Below are positions 42,432 through 53,319 of a stretch of DNA of 64,000 bases, piece after piece. The stretch lies in assembly GCA_965246995.1 (NCBI GenBank), contig OZ252008.1, forward strand, positions 3,100,001 to 3,164,000. Reading direction: 5' to 3'. The stretch is from VXRJ01 sp965246995 (GTDB taxonomy: Bacteria > Acidobacteriota > Vicinamibacteria > Vicinamibacterales > UBA8438). Position 1 is the first letter of the stretch, and each line of letters opens with the position of its first letter. Under the pieces are notes generated by a model. The model made no database searches. It worked only from the letters and a program-made list of their open reading frames with translations, and was not told where the DNA came from. Both the position numbers and the translations under genes were made by a program.

Positions 42432-43577
42432 TCAGAGCGGCAGGGATGCCCGTGCGTTGAGGTCGAGGGGGGCTGTCACGCCCGCGTGCAGCAGGCGAAG
42501 ACCGGCGGCGCCGATCATCGCGGCATTGTCAGTCGCAAGCCGGAGCGACGGAAGATAGAGCGGAAGCCCAGCTTCTGCCGCGCGTGCCGCCGCGTCCGCG
42601 CGGAGGCGCGAGTTGGCGGAAACACCCCCGGCGATGCCGACGCTTCGCGCACCGAAGCGCCGCGCCGCAAGGAATGTCCGGTCGAGCAGTGTGTCGACCA
42701 CGACACGCTGGAAGCTCGCGCAGATATCGGCCACCTCCGCGTCGGGAAGTGCGGTATCGGCGTCAGATGTGTCTTCCAGCCCGGCGGCGCACCGCTGTGC
42801 GGTGCGGCGCTGCTGTACATGGCGCTTCACCGCCGTCTTCAGGCCGCTGAAGCTGAATTCCAGCTCGCGCAGGCGGCGTGTCTCGGCCAGGCCGGCGGGA
42901 CGTGCCGTCGCGGGAACGGCGTTCCGGTCGTCATGCGTCATCCGGGCATACGGAAAGCGAACCGCCCGGTCATTCGCGCCGCGGGCCAGGCGGTCGATTA
43001 CCGGTCCGCCCGGGTACGTCAGGCCGAGGAGCGACGCTACCTTGTCGTATGCCTCCCCGGCTGCATCGTCGCGTGTCTTGCCCATCAGCCGACAGTCGAG
43101 CCTGCCGTCCGGCTCTTCTCCCGCTACCAGGTAGAGGTTCGTATGCCCTCCCGACACCACCAGCACAACTGCCGGCAACGGCATCGCACCTCCTTCGACG
43201 ACAAGCGATTCGATATGTCCGGCGAGGTGCTGCACGCCGACGAGCGGCAGCCCGAGCGACGCGGCCGTGGCTTTCGCGAACGCCACGCCCACGAGAAGCG
43301 AACCGACCAGCCCCGGACCCTGGGTGACGGCGATGGCGTCAAGACGATCCCAGCCGGCGTCTGCCTCCGCGAGTGCTCGATCGACGACGCCGCAGATGTC
43401 GCGCACATGCTGGCGCGAGGCAAGTTCCGGAACGACGCCCCCCCAGGCGCGGTGGATCTCCACCTGCGAGGCAACGATGTTGGAACGGACGTCCCACGGC
43501 CTTCCCGAATGGCCGGAGTCAGCCACCACCGCGGCCGCCGTCTCATCGCACGACGTCTCGATGGCGAGCAGCAGCAT
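42432..43577 (-). CDS. tsaD: tRNA threonylcarbamoyladenosine transferase TsaD
   Basis: A 381-residue ASKHA-fold enzyme that, with TsaB and TsaE, adds the threonylcarbamoyl group to A37 of ANN-decoding tRNAs. It has LLLAIETSCDETAAAVV, HRAWGGVVPELASRQH, the metal-binding HLAGHIES (HxxxH), VLVVSGGHTNLYLV, YPGGPVIDRLA and the C-terminal GIAGGVSANSRLR with ATDNAAMIG. Start ATG 43577. It lies 19 bases after mtnA and 12 before the symporter on the same strand. Confidence 0.96.
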   Translation of the reverse strand: MLLLAIETSCDETAAAVVADSGHSGRPWDVRSNIVASQVEIHRAWGGVVPELASRQHVRDICGVVDRALAEADAGWDRLDAIAVTQGPGLVGSLLVGVAFAKATAASLGLPLVGVQHLAGHIESLVVEGGAMPLPAVVLVVSGGHTNLYLVAGEEPDGRLDCRLMGKTRDDAAGEAYDKVASLLGLTYPGGPVIDRLARGANDRAVRFPYARMTHDDRNAVPATARPAGLAETRRLRELEFSFSGLKTAVKRHVQQRRTAQRCAAGLEDTSDADTALPDAEVADICASFQRVVVDTLLDRTFLAARRFGARSVGIAGGVSANSRLRADAAARAAEAGLPLYLPSLRLATDNAAMIGAAGLRLLHAGVTAPLDLNARASLPL

Positions 43578-43596
43578 GCGCGTCAGCCGTCCGTCA

Positions 43597-44661
43597 TCAC
43601 GCAATCGCACGCGGCGCCGCAGCCTCACAAGCGGCGCGGAGGCTCTCGGCGTACGACGGCCGGCAAATCCCCTGCTCGGTAATGATGCCGCCGACCAGTG
43701 TGTGCGGCGTCACGTCGAACGCCGGATTCCAGACCCCCGCGCCCTCGGGTGCGATGCGCGCCGAGCCGACGTGCGTCACCTCGCGTGCGTCTCGCTCCTC
43801 GATGGGAATGGCGGATCCATCCGGAGTAGCGAGATCGACGGTCGATGTCGGTGCGGCGACATAGAACGGCACGCCATGTTCGCGCGCGAGAACCGCAACG
43901 GTATACGTGCCGATCTTGTTCGCCACGTCGCCGTTCGCGGCGATCCGGTCAGCGCCCACGACGACGACGTCCACCTTCCCGCTCCGCATCAACGGCCCTG
44001 CCATTCCTTCGGTGATGATCGTGGTCTCGATGCCGTCGCGCAGCAGCTCCCAGGCGGTGAGGCGCGCGCCCTGGAGGAACGGCCGGGTCTCGTCGGCGTA
44101 GACGGCGATCCGTTTCCCCGTCTCGACTGCGGCACGAACGACGCCGAGCGCCGTGCCGTAGCCGCCGGTCGCCAGCGCCCCGGCATTGCAGTGGGTCAGG
44201 ACGCGTCCGCCGTCCGGCAGCACCGCCGCGCCATGGCGTCCCATCGTTCGGCAGCACTCGACATCCTCGTCATGTATCGCCTGCGCTTCGGCGATCACGA
44301 TGTCGCGGATCTCGGCGGGCGACCGGCCGGCGCGCGCCGCCTCGGAAAAGACGCGCTTCATCCGATCGATCGCCCAGAACAGATTGACTGCCGTCGGACG
44401 GGTGCCGGCCATCAGGTCGCAGAGCTTGTAGAACTCGCCCGCGAGTGTGGCGCTGCCGGTGGCGCGCGACTTCACAACGCCCAGCGCCAGCCCCATTGCG
44501 GCGGCAACGCCAATGGCGGGCGCACCACGGATCACCATGCGCTCAATCGCCCGCGCCACCTCGCGTGCCGTCTTCAACTGGACGTACACCTCCTGTACCG
44601 GCAACTTCCGCTGATCGACCATCAGGACGTGATCGCCCTTCCATTCCACCGTTGGCAACAT
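43597..44661 (-). CDS. mtnA: Methylthioribose-1-phosphate isomerase
   Basis: A 354-residue MtnA (eIF2B-like fold), which turns 5-methylthioribose-1-phosphate into the ribulose form during methionine salvage. RGAPAIGVAAAMG, LTHCNAGALATGGYGTALG (catalytic Cys) and VVGADRIAANGDVANKIGTY (catalytic Asp) are all present. It sits 10 bases after a nucleoside transporter gene, so imported methylthioadenosine or other nucleosides may feed it. No mtnP or mtnBCD is in the window. Some bacteria use MtnA in other sugar-phosphate routes. Confidence 0.95.
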   Translation of the reverse strand: MLPTVEWKGDHVLMVDQRKLPVQEVYVQLKTAREVARAIERMVIRGAPAIGVAAAMGLALGVVKSRATGSATLAGEFYKLCDLMAGTRPTAVNLFWAIDRMKRVFSEAARAGRSPAEIRDIVIAEAQAIHDEDVECCRTMGRHGAAVLPDGGRVLTHCNAGALATGGYGTALGVVRAAVETGKRIAVYADETRPFLQGARLTAWELLRDGIETTIITEGMAGPLMRSGKVDVVVVGADRIAANGDVANKIGTYTVAVLAREHGVPFYVAAPTSTVDLATPDGSAIPIEERDAREVTHVGSARIAPEGAGVWNPAFDVTPHTLVGGIITEQGICRPSYAESLRAACEAAAPRAIA

Positions 44662-44671
44662 GGTGATCAGC

Positions 44672-45991
44672 CTACAGCAGCAGCGCGGCCACTGCCGCGT
44701 TGATCATCGTCGCAGTGAATCCGGCGAGCAGCGCGCGGCCGCTCAGCCGGGCGAGGTCGGCACGGCGCTCCGGCGCCATGCCACCGATGCCACCCAGAAC
44801 GATGCCGATCGAGCCAAAGTTGGCGAAGCCGGTCAGCGCGTACGTCGCCAGCGTGCGCCCACGGTCGCTCAGCACCGTCGCGTAGTCGCCGCCCATCTTC
44901 ACGTAGGCGACGAACTCGTTGGTCACAAGCTTCGTGCCGAGCAGATCCGCCACCACCGGGATGTCGCCCGCCGGCACACCGAGCAACGCGGCAACGGGTG
45001 CGAAGAGGAAGGCACACATCCCCGCCATCGACAGGCCAGGCCGGACGAGGCCGAGGATTGCATCGATCATCGCGATAAACGCCAGGAACGCGATCAGCAT
45101 CGCCGCAACATTGAACGCCAGTTGCAAACCACCCGTCGCGCCAGCCGCCGCCGCGTCGACGAGGTTCGCATGCTCCCGTTCGCGGCTGATCAGGGCACGC
45201 CCGGCCGTCGCCGGCGCCTCGGTCTCCGGCAACAGGATCTTGGCCAGATAGAGCCCGCACGGCGCGGCCATCACGCTTCCGGTGATCATCGCTACCGGGT
45301 CCGCCCCGAGACTGACGTAAATGGCAAAGACGCTGCCGGCAATCGTCGCCATCCCCCCCGTCATGACGGCCAGCAGTTCCGACTGGGTCATTCCGGCGAT
45401 GTAGGGACGGACGACGATCGGTGCTTCCGTTTGACCCAGGAAGACGTTCGCCGCCGCCGAGAGAGACTCCGCGCCGCTGGTACGCATCAGCGGCATCATG
45501 GCCCGCGCCATCAGGCTCACCACCATCTGCAGCACGCCCAGGTGATAGAGGACGGTGAAGACTGAAGACGCGAAGATGATCACGGGCAGTGCGTTGAACG
45601 CCAACACCAGGCCAGTCGGGAAGACCTGCTCCATGGCCGCCGGATCGGCCAACACGCCGAAGACGAACAGTGACCCTACGCTGGTGAAGTCGATGAACGC
45701 GCTGATGACGTCCGCCACCGCCGAGAACGCTGCATACCCCGGGCGGACGCCACCGACGCTGAACTTCAGGATGAGGACAGCGAGTGCCAGTTGCAGCCCG
45801 ATCCCCCATCCCACGGTTCGCCATCGGATCGCCGCAGCGTTCGCCGAACAGGCAACTGCCGTCAGGATGAAGGCCGCGATCCCCATCAGTGCGCGCAGCG
45901 GCCCCGGGAGCACGGATGCGAACGAGAACGCCACCAGTGCCAGCGTGGCAGCCGTGACACCCGCAGCAAGGCGCAGTCGCCCCGCTGTCAT
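44672..45991 (-). CDS. nupC: Concentrative nucleoside transporter (NupC/CNT family)
   Basis: A 439-residue transporter with about ten membrane helices. CNT signatures are GLVLAFNALPVIIFASSVFTVLYHLG, FLGQTEAPIVVRPYIAGMTQSELLAVMTGGMATIAGSV (the GQTEAP and GGMAT motifs), GADPVAMITGSVMAAPC and the later LGTKLVTNEFVAY with ALTGFANFGSIGI. It imports nucleosides with H+ or Na+. First gene of a minus-strand run with mtnA and tsaD. The N-terminus (about 1-60) has two extra hydrophobic segments. Confidence 0.93.
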   Translation of the reverse strand: MTAGRLRLAAGVTAATLALVAFSFASVLPGPLRALMGIAAFILTAVACSANAAAIRWRTVGWGIGLQLALAVLILKFSVGGVRPGYAAFSAVADVISAFIDFTSVGSLFVFGVLADPAAMEQVFPTGLVLAFNALPVIIFASSVFTVLYHLGVLQMVVSLMARAMMPLMRTSGAESLSAAANVFLGQTEAPIVVRPYIAGMTQSELLAVMTGGMATIAGSVFAIYVSLGADPVAMITGSVMAAPCGLYLAKILLPETEAPATAGRALISREREHANLVDAAAAGATGGLQLAFNVAAMLIAFLAFIAMIDAILGLVRPGLSMAGMCAFLFAPVAALLGVPAGDIPVVADLLGTKLVTNEFVAYVKMGGDYATVLSDRGRTLATYALTGFANFGSIGIVLGGIGGMAPERRADLARLSGRALLAGFTATMINAAVAALLL

Positions 45992-46053
45992 CGTTTCATT
46001 CTCTCGGATTCAGCTTGCATGCCGTGGCAAGCCTACCCGACAGCGTGACCCTC

Positions 46054-46099
46054 CAGGTAGCAGCCCACCGGCTGCTAGCAGTCCGCGGGCTGCTAGAAT
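46054..46099. promoter_or_regulatory. Promoter with nested palindromes for the DinB gene
   Basis: A CAGCC...GGCTG hairpin, then a perfect CTGCTAGCAG palindrome (46072-46081), then a second GGCTGCTAG that runs into the extended -10 TGC-TAGAAT (46091-46099), which ends 6 bases before ATG 46106. The GGCTGCTAG repeat spans 18 bases centre to centre, so an operator overlapping the promoter is likely. Confidence 0.5.
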
Positions 46100-46105
46100 C
46101 GCGCC

Positions 46106-46618
46106 ATGAGCGATCCCACCGTTTCCGCAGACGCTGCCTTTGTCGAAATCGCCCGTTCCCGACTCTGCGTGCATCTGACCGGACAGGCGCGAGCTTGCCT
46201 GGACGCGCTCAAACCGGAACAGATCTGGTGGCGGCCGAACGAACGGTCGAACGCTATCGGCAACCTGGTCCTTCACTGCGTCGGGTCGACCCGGTTCTAC
46301 CTCGGCCGGATAGTCGGCGGGAGCGACTTTGTCCGCGACCGGCGGGCGGAGTTCGCCGAGCGGCGCGAGCTGCCAGCGGCCCAGCTGCGAGCCCACCTTG
46401 ACATGGCTATCGAGGAAGCGGATGCCGCGCTCCGGGGGTTCGACGCGTCTCGTCTGCTCGAGGTGACCGATGAGACACCCGAACCGATGACCCTGCTCGA
46501 GGTAATCACGCTGCAAGTGAGCCACTACGCACTCCATGTCGGCCAAATTGCTTATGCGACCAAGCTGATAGACGCGGGCGCGATCCACGAGATCTGGCGC
46601 AAAACACCAACGCGTTGA
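46106..46618 (+). CDS. DinB-like four-helix protein
   Basis: A 170-residue protein of the DinB/DUF1572 group, a four-helix bundle that binds a divalent metal by three His: VLHCVGSTRFYL supplies one and QVSHYALHVGQIAY the HxxxH pair. Some relatives are bacillithiol S-transferases (BstA-like), which fits with the YpdA flavoprotein in this genome, though that link is inference. Leaderless start at ATG 46106. Divergent from nupC. Confidence 0.85.
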   Translation: MSDPTVSADAAFVEIARSRLCVHLTGQARACLDALKPEQIWWRPNERSNAIGNLVLHCVGSTRFYLGRIVGGSDFVRDRRAEFAERRELPAAQLRAHLDMAIEEADAALRGFDASRLLEVTDETPEPMTLLEVITLQVSHYALHVGQIAYATKLIDAGAIHEIWRKTPTR

Positions 46619-46663
46619 CCGAAACGGACTGGTCGTCCGCCGGTGAGCCAGGGAGTTCGAACG

Positions 46664-47119
46664 ATGAGACAGTCGCTGTTGGCCGGAACGCTCGCCGCCG
46701 GAGTAATCGTCGTCCTGACGGCGACGACGCTGGGTGGGCAGCAGCTCAGCGGCACCGTCAACGTGCCGCAGGGGAGACTGACGCTCGGTACGGTGGAACT
46801 ACCCCGGCGCGTGATGGCGAACGGTCAAACCCTGTCCGCGGGCGCGTACGAAGTGCGTCTGACTGCGGAGTCGGCCAGTCCGGAGACGAACGGCGCCCTG
46901 AGGGTACTCGAGCGTTGGGTGGAGTTCCGCCAGGACGACATGGTGCAGGGCCGGGAGGTTGTGACGATCGTTCCGCAGGCCGAGATTGGCGACGTCGCGA
47001 AGACCGCCCCGCCGGAAAGCGGCGCCTCGCACGTCGAGATGCTCCGCGAGAGTGAATACCTCCGGGTCTGGATGAATCAGGACGGTACGCACTTCCTGAT
47101 CCACCTCGCCGTCGGATAG
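46664..47119 (+). CDS. Exported hypothetical protein, beta-rich
   Basis: A 151-residue secreted protein. ATG 46664 follows AGGGAG by 8 bases and gives the signal MRQSLLAGTLAAGVIVVLTA. The mature part begins QQLSGTVNVPQGRLTLGTVELPRRV and continues with beta strands, with AGAYEVRLT, DDMVQGREVVTIVPQ and a C-terminal VWMNQDGTHFLIHLAVG. I do not recognise the family. It follows the DinB gene by 45 bases. Confidence 0.7.
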   Translation: MRQSLLAGTLAAGVIVVLTATTLGGQQLSGTVNVPQGRLTLGTVELPRRVMANGQTLSAGAYEVRLTAESASPETNGALRVLERWVEFRQDDMVQGREVVTIVPQAEIGDVAKTAPPESGASHVEMLRESEYLRVWMNQDGTHFLIHLAVG

Positions 47120-47135
47120 CGGCGCGCCCCAGGAG

Positions 47136-48701
<1,566 letters not shown>

Positions 48702-48824
48702 GCAGTGCGATCTCCTGTCGGCCCGGCCGCAGCATCCGAACGGCGTCATGGGCGGGTGTACACGTCACCTGCACCCTCATTACGCCGTCGTGCGCCGCGT
48801 TGCACCGAACCTTGGATGTGTTCA

Positions 48825-49931
48825 TCAGTACTTCGAGAACCGGTACATCCTCACATTAAGGATGAGCCCGAACCCGATCAGTGTCGCGATGAGCGACGAG
48901 CGACCGTAACTCAGGAGCGGTAGCGTCAGCCCCTTCACCGGTAACAGACCCGCCGACATCGTGACGTTATAGACAACCTGAAACGTGAATCCCGCCATGA
49001 TGCCTGCCACAAGCAGAACACCCAGCCGGTCCTCGACGACGCGCGCCACTTGGAACGACCGGAGGATCACGAACAGATAGAGCCCCAGCGTGACCACCAC
49101 CCCCAGGAACCCATGTTCCTCGGCGAGCACGGAAAAGATGAAGTCCGTGTGCGCCGCCGGGACGAAGTTGTACTGGCTCTGTGTTCCCTCGAGGAAACCC
49201 CGGCCGGTCAATCCGCCCGCGCCAACCGTGATCCGTGCCTGGATCTGCTGGTAGCCGGCGCCTCGTGGATCCTGCTCCGGGTCGAGGAAACTCGCGACGC
49301 GTGTCCGTTGGTAGTCTTCCAGTCCGTAGGCCCAGACGACGGGTGCGGCGAGGATAGCGACGACGGCCACCGCCGCCATCAGCCGGAGCCGCATTCCGGC
49401 CAGCAGCATCACGGCCAAGCCGACTGGAAGCAGCGTAGCCGCAGTTCCCAGGTCGGGTTGCCGCATGATCAGAAGCACCGGTACCCCGACTATCGCACCG
49501 GCGACGACCCAATCGGTCCAACTCCGTTGGCGGTGGCGGGAGCGGACCAGCAAGGCCGCGAGAACCAGTGCGAGAACGACCCGCGCGAACTCGGACGGCT
49601 GAATGGTGGCGATCCCCAGGTCGAGCCACCGCTGCGCCCCCCCCTGTTCGGTGCCGATGAAGAGCGTCGCAACCAGGGCCGCCACCAATCCGCCGTACAG
49701 CAACAGCGACCGCTCCGCGAGCGTTCGATAGTCGACCATCAGGCAGGCGAAGAGCGCAGCGAAGCCGATCGCGAACGCGACCGCCTGGCGGAGGACCTGG
49801 GGTCCGACCTCACCGGTTGCCTGATCGTAGGTGGAGCTGTAGACCATCGCGAGGCCGATCAGGCTGAGCAAGCCGATCGCGCCGAAAAGCGGCCAGTCGA
49901 AGTAGGCCAGAAGGCGGCGATCGTTGATCAC
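48825..49931 (-). CDS. rodA: RodA peptidoglycan glycosyltransferase (SEDS)
   Basis: A 368-residue SEDS-family polymerase with ten membrane helices; it makes glycan strands for side-wall growth together with PBP2. Marks are AMVYSSTYDQATG, GGAQRWLDLGIATIQPSEFARV, LLIMRQPDLGTA, HTDFIFSVLAEEHGFLG (the catalytic-region Glu/Asp lie here) and GLTLPLLSYGRSS. Start overlaps the mrdA stop by one base, so translation is coupled. Confidence 0.95.
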   Translation of the reverse strand: MINDRRLLAYFDWPLFGAIGLLSLIGLAMVYSSTYDQATGEVGPQVLRQAVAFAIGFAALFACLMVDYRTLAERSLLLYGGLVAALVATLFIGTEQGGAQRWLDLGIATIQPSEFARVVLALVLAALLVRSRHRQRSWTDWVVAGAIVGVPVLLIMRQPDLGTAATLLPVGLAVMLLAGMRLRLMAAVAVVAILAAPVVWAYGLEDYQRTRVASFLDPEQDPRGAGYQQIQARITVGAGGLTGRGFLEGTQSQYNFVPAAHTDFIFSVLAEEHGFLGVVVTLGLYLFVILRSFQVARVVEDRLGVLLVAGIMAGFTFQVVYNVTMSAGLLPVKGLTLPLLSYGRSSLIATLIGFGLILNVRMYRFSKY

Positions 49932-51916
49932 TAGTCGCCTCCCCCGCCATTATCGGCCGCATCCGCCGACGCGGTTGTCTCCGCTGCAGGGGATGCAGGC
50001 GGCGCTGCCACCGGTCCGTCTGGCGTTTCAGCCACGTCGGGCGGCGCGACGGGTGGCGGCGGCGGCGGAAGCACCGGCAATGGCTTGCCTTCTGCCTTCG
50101 CGAAGAAGGTCTCCATCAGGTGGCGCGCGATCGGTGCGGCGAGGTAGCCATGCTCGGAATGCTCTGCGAACACAGCGCCGGCGATGCGGGGGATGTCGCG
50201 CGGCGCCGCGAAGACGAACCAGCCATGGTCGCGCAGATCCCGATCGGTTCCGGCCGCTTCGGCCCGACCGCCGAGCGAAATGACCTGCGCGGTACCGGTC
50301 TTCCCGATGACGTCGCGTCCGCGGATCCGGCCGCGGCGGCCCGTCCCGGCCCGGTTGACGACATTCCAGAGACCGTTGCGCAACGTCTCGATCGTCCTGG
50401 GTGACATCATGACGATCGACTCGGTCGACGGCCTGGGCACCGACTGCCAGCCACTTCCATCGTTCCAGGCGTCGAGCAGCCGTGGGGTAACCCGCCTGCC
50501 GCCGTTCGCCACCGTCGCCATCATCACCGCGAGCGACAGCGGCGTCACCGACACCTGTCCCTGGCCGATCGCAACGGAGATCGTCTCGCCCGGATACCAC
50601 CGTTCCCCGGTCGCCGCCTTCTTCCAGGCACGTGACGGTATCAGGCCTTGCACCTCGTACGGCAGGTCGATACCGCTCAGTTCGCCCAGCCCCAGCGCGG
50701 TCGACCACTTGTGGATCTGATCGACATCCAGTTTCTGTCCCAGCGTGTAGAAGTACGTGTTGCACGACTTCTCGAGCGCTTCTTCCATCGCGACAAGACC
50801 GTGCGTCGAATGGCAGCGGAAAAAACGCCCATAGAACGTGCCGCCGCCGCTACACGCGACCTTGAAGTCGGGCTCGACCACGCCCTCTTCGAGTGCGGCT
50901 ACCACCATGGCTATCTTGAACGTCGATCCGGGAGAGTAGCGGCCCTGCAGTGCGCGATTCTGCAGCGGCTTCAACGTATCGCTGTTGAGCGCAGCCCAAG
51001 TGCCGCCATCGATGCCGGCAGCGAACGCATTGGGATCGTAGGCGGGCAAGCTGACGAGTGCGATGACATCGCCATTCCACGGATCGAGCACCACCGCAGC
51101 GCCGTTGAAGCCCAACGTCCGGAACGCATCCTCCGCCGCCTTCTGGACGTCGTAGTCAATCGTCAGCCGCAACTGATGGCCTTCGACCGGGTGCGTTTCG
51201 CCGATCGTGTCGAACTCGCGGCCGAGGCTGTCGACGACGACCTCTCGCTGGCCGTCAATCCCCGTCAACAGCTGGTTGTACGCATGCTCGATTCCCGCGT
51301 GGCCGACGATGTCGCCGCTCCGGAGTCCCGCGAACCGTTCCTGCTGAAGCTGCCCTTCGGTGATTTCGCCAACGTAGCCGAAGGAGTGGGCGCCAAGTTG
51401 CCCGGCCGGGTAGTACCGGCTCGGTGTTTGCTCCACCACGACACCTAGCAACTCGAGACGGCGCGCCGCCACCGCGGCGACCTGCGCAAGCGAGGCATCC
51501 TGCACGACGGCAATCGGTCGAGACGGTGAAACGTTGCGCTGGCGCTCCAGCGTCTCGCGCACGACTTGCTCTTCGATTCCGGTGACGCGCGCCAGCATGG
51601 CGACCGAGTTGTCGAGCTGTTCTACCTGATCGCGCACCAACGAGATATTCAGGGCATGGCGGTTCTCTACGAGGACCCTGCCGTCGCGGTCGAAGACAAC
51701 GCCCCGCGGTGCGCGGAGCTCCACTTGCCGCTGATGGTTGTTCTCGGAGCGGACCAGGAACTGCTCGTGCTGGCTGACCTGGAAGTACCAAAACGCGGTC
51801 AGGATCGCGGTGAACGCGAGAACGACAGCGACCTGAAAGGCGATCACCAGGCGCGCGACCCGGCGGGCGTCGATGCGGGCCGCGTGTTTGAACGACGATT
51901 CCGTCTTGTAGGCCAC
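49931..51916 (-). CDS. mrdA: Penicillin-binding protein 2
   Basis: A 661-residue class B PBP, the transpeptidase of the elongasome. One N-terminal membrane helix (LVIAFQVAVVLAFTAILTAFWYF), a dimerisation/pedestal part with LRAPRGVVFDRDGR, and the transpeptidase domain with SxxK at STFK (Ser331-Lys334), SxN at SCN and KTGT at GKTGTAQV. A Pro/Ala-rich tail (PPPPPPVAPPD and on) of about 60 residues ends the protein and is unusual for PBP2. It lies between mreD and rodA, its normal partners. Confidence 0.95.
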   Translation of the reverse strand: MAYKTESSFKHAARIDARRVARLVIAFQVAVVLAFTAILTAFWYFQVSQHEQFLVRSENNHQRQVELRAPRGVVFDRDGRVLVENRHALNISLVRDQVEQLDNSVAMLARVTGIEEQVVRETLERQRNVSPSRPIAVVQDASLAQVAAVAARRLELLGVVVEQTPSRYYPAGQLGAHSFGYVGEITEGQLQQERFAGLRSGDIVGHAGIEHAYNQLLTGIDGQREVVVDSLGREFDTIGETHPVEGHQLRLTIDYDVQKAAEDAFRTLGFNGAAVVLDPWNGDVIALVSLPAYDPNAFAAGIDGGTWAALNSDTLKPLQNRALQGRYSPGSTFKIAMVVAALEEGVVEPDFKVACSGGGTFYGRFFRCHSTHGLVAMEEALEKSCNTYFYTLGQKLDVDQIHKWSTALGLGELSGIDLPYEVQGLIPSRAWKKAATGERWYPGETISVAIGQGQVSVTPLSLAVMMATVANGGRRVTPRLLDAWNDGSGWQSVPRPSTESIVMMSPRTIETLRNGLWNVVNRAGTGRRGRIRGRDVIGKTGTAQVISLGGRAEAAGTDRDLRDHGWFVFAAPRDIPRIAGAVFAEHSEHGYLAAPIARHLMETFFAKAEGKPLPVLPPPPPPVAPPDVAETPDGPVAAPPASPAAETTASADAADNGGGGD

Positions 51917-51942
51917 GTTCGTATCTCAATCCGCGTCGCTGG

Positions 51943-52458
51943 TCAGCCGATCCGCCGTGCGCGAGCGCGTGGAAGCAGTCCAGCGCCCCGCATTCGCCGG
52001 CCGTACTGGACGGCCGCTACTGCCAGTACTCCGACCGAAACATTCGCCAGGGTCTGCGTCAGAATGACGTCCCATGCACTGGACGGTCCCGCTTGGGGCA
52101 TCAACGCATAAATCGCAACAAAACCCCACACGTGCACGACCGTGGCGATCGCAATCACCAGCCCCTGAAACGGGATGCCGGTCAGCAGAAAATGGACGGT
52201 GAGACCGCCCACCGCCAGCCCGACGAGGCTCTTCGACAGACCGCTCACGCCGACGATGCCGCCGGACAACCAGTCTTGTGCGCACCCGGCGACCGCACCG
52301 CTCAGAAAACCCGCCATCGGTCCGCCCGCAAGCGCCGCGAAGACCACCGCGACAAGAGGCAGATCGAGGTTCACACGCGCGGTCCCCATGCTCCAGGCGA
52401 TGGTGGTCTGCGCCACCAGCGCGACGACGATCAGCAAGCCGATCTGGCGGACCTTCAC
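51943..52458 (-). CDS. mreD: Rod-shape protein MreD
   Basis: A 171-residue inner-membrane protein with five or six helices (for example IGLLIVVALVAQTTIAW and FQGLVIAIATVVHVWGFVAIYAL). NLDLPLVAVVFAALAGGPMAGFLSGAVAGCAQD is the MreD hallmark. Overlaps the mreC stop by 4 bases. Together with MreB and MreC it couples the cytoskeleton to the wall machinery. Confidence 0.9.
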   Translation of the reverse strand: MKVRQIGLLIVVALVAQTTIAWSMGTARVNLDLPLVAVVFAALAGGPMAGFLSGAVAGCAQDWLSGGIVGVSGLSKSLVGLAVGGLTVHFLLTGIPFQGLVIAIATVVHVWGFVAIYALMPQAGPSSAWDVILTQTLANVSVGVLAVAAVQYGRRMRGAGLLPRARARRIG

Positions 52459-53294
52459 CGAAGTCCCTCCGCCAGTCGCGCCCCAATGCCGTCCATGACG
52501 ATCAATACCTGCTCCACTCGGGTGAAATCGACAGCCGTTGTGACCCGGATTGTCTTGTAGAGATCCGGGCCGCGCTCGACCTTGGAGACCGTTCCGATGG
52601 CGAAACCGTGCGGGAAGATGCCATCAGCCCCCGACGCAATGACGCGGTCGCCCACCGCAACGTCCTCCTGGTTCGAGACATACTCCATTGAAAACGCCGC
52701 CGGGTCGTCCTGGCCGACGATGATGCCCGCCGCACGTGTCCGTTCGATCAGCGCGCCCGCCGCCGCGTTTCGGTCGATCAGCAGGTGCACCCGCGCAGCA
52801 CGCAACCCGGGTTGGCCAACGATCCGGCCCACGATGCCCGCCGGTGCTATCACCGCCAGATTCTCATGGACCTGGTCGAGGCTGCCCCGATCGATAGTCA
52901 ACGTCCGGAACCAGGGGGTCGCATCCGCCCCGATCACACGGGCGCTCAGCGTGTCGGCGTCGACCGCCTGGCGCAGTTCCAGGAGCCGCTCCAAGCCGCG
53001 CGCCTGCTGCACGAGAGCATGTTGTTGCTGCAATTGGAGACGAAGCGCCGCCACTTCTTCCTCGAGCTCGCGTTTCTCCTGCTGCGCGCCGCGCAGGCCG
53101 ATGTAGCCGTCCCAGGTGTTCCGGATCAGGGCGGTGGTCCGCGCAACCAGGCGCTGCGGCTCCGAGAGCGTGCTGAAGATTACCGTGTCCAGGATTGTCG
53201 TTCCGGATCGGGTCGTGAGCTGGGCCGATATCAGCGCGACGTGGCCCATGAGCACCACGAGCACCACCCAGGCGGCCCGATGCCTCTTCCACAC
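52455..53294 (-). CDS. mreC: Rod-shape protein MreC
   Basis: A 279-residue periplasmic scaffold anchored by one N-terminal helix (AAWVVLVVLMGHVALISAQL), with a coiled coil (EKRELEEEVAALRLQLQQQH) that dimerises it and two beta domains: DRGSLDQVHENLAVIAPAGIVGRIV and GDRVIASGADGIFPHGFAIGTV. Length and order are normal. It lies 25 bases after mreB. Confidence 0.95.
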   Translation of the reverse strand: MWKRHRAAWVVLVVLMGHVALISAQLTTRSGTTILDTVIFSTLSEPQRLVARTTALIRNTWDGYIGLRGAQQEKRELEEEVAALRLQLQQQHALVQQARGLERLLELRQAVDADTLSARVIGADATPWFRTLTIDRGSLDQVHENLAVIAPAGIVGRIVGQPGLRAARVHLLIDRNAAAGALIERTRAAGIIVGQDDPAAFSMEYVSNQEDVAVGDRVIASGADGIFPHGFAIGTVSKVERGPDLYKTIRVTTAVDFTRVEQVLIVMDGIGARLAEGLR

Positions 53295-53319
53295 AGCTCA
53301 GACTCCCGAAGCCGGCATC

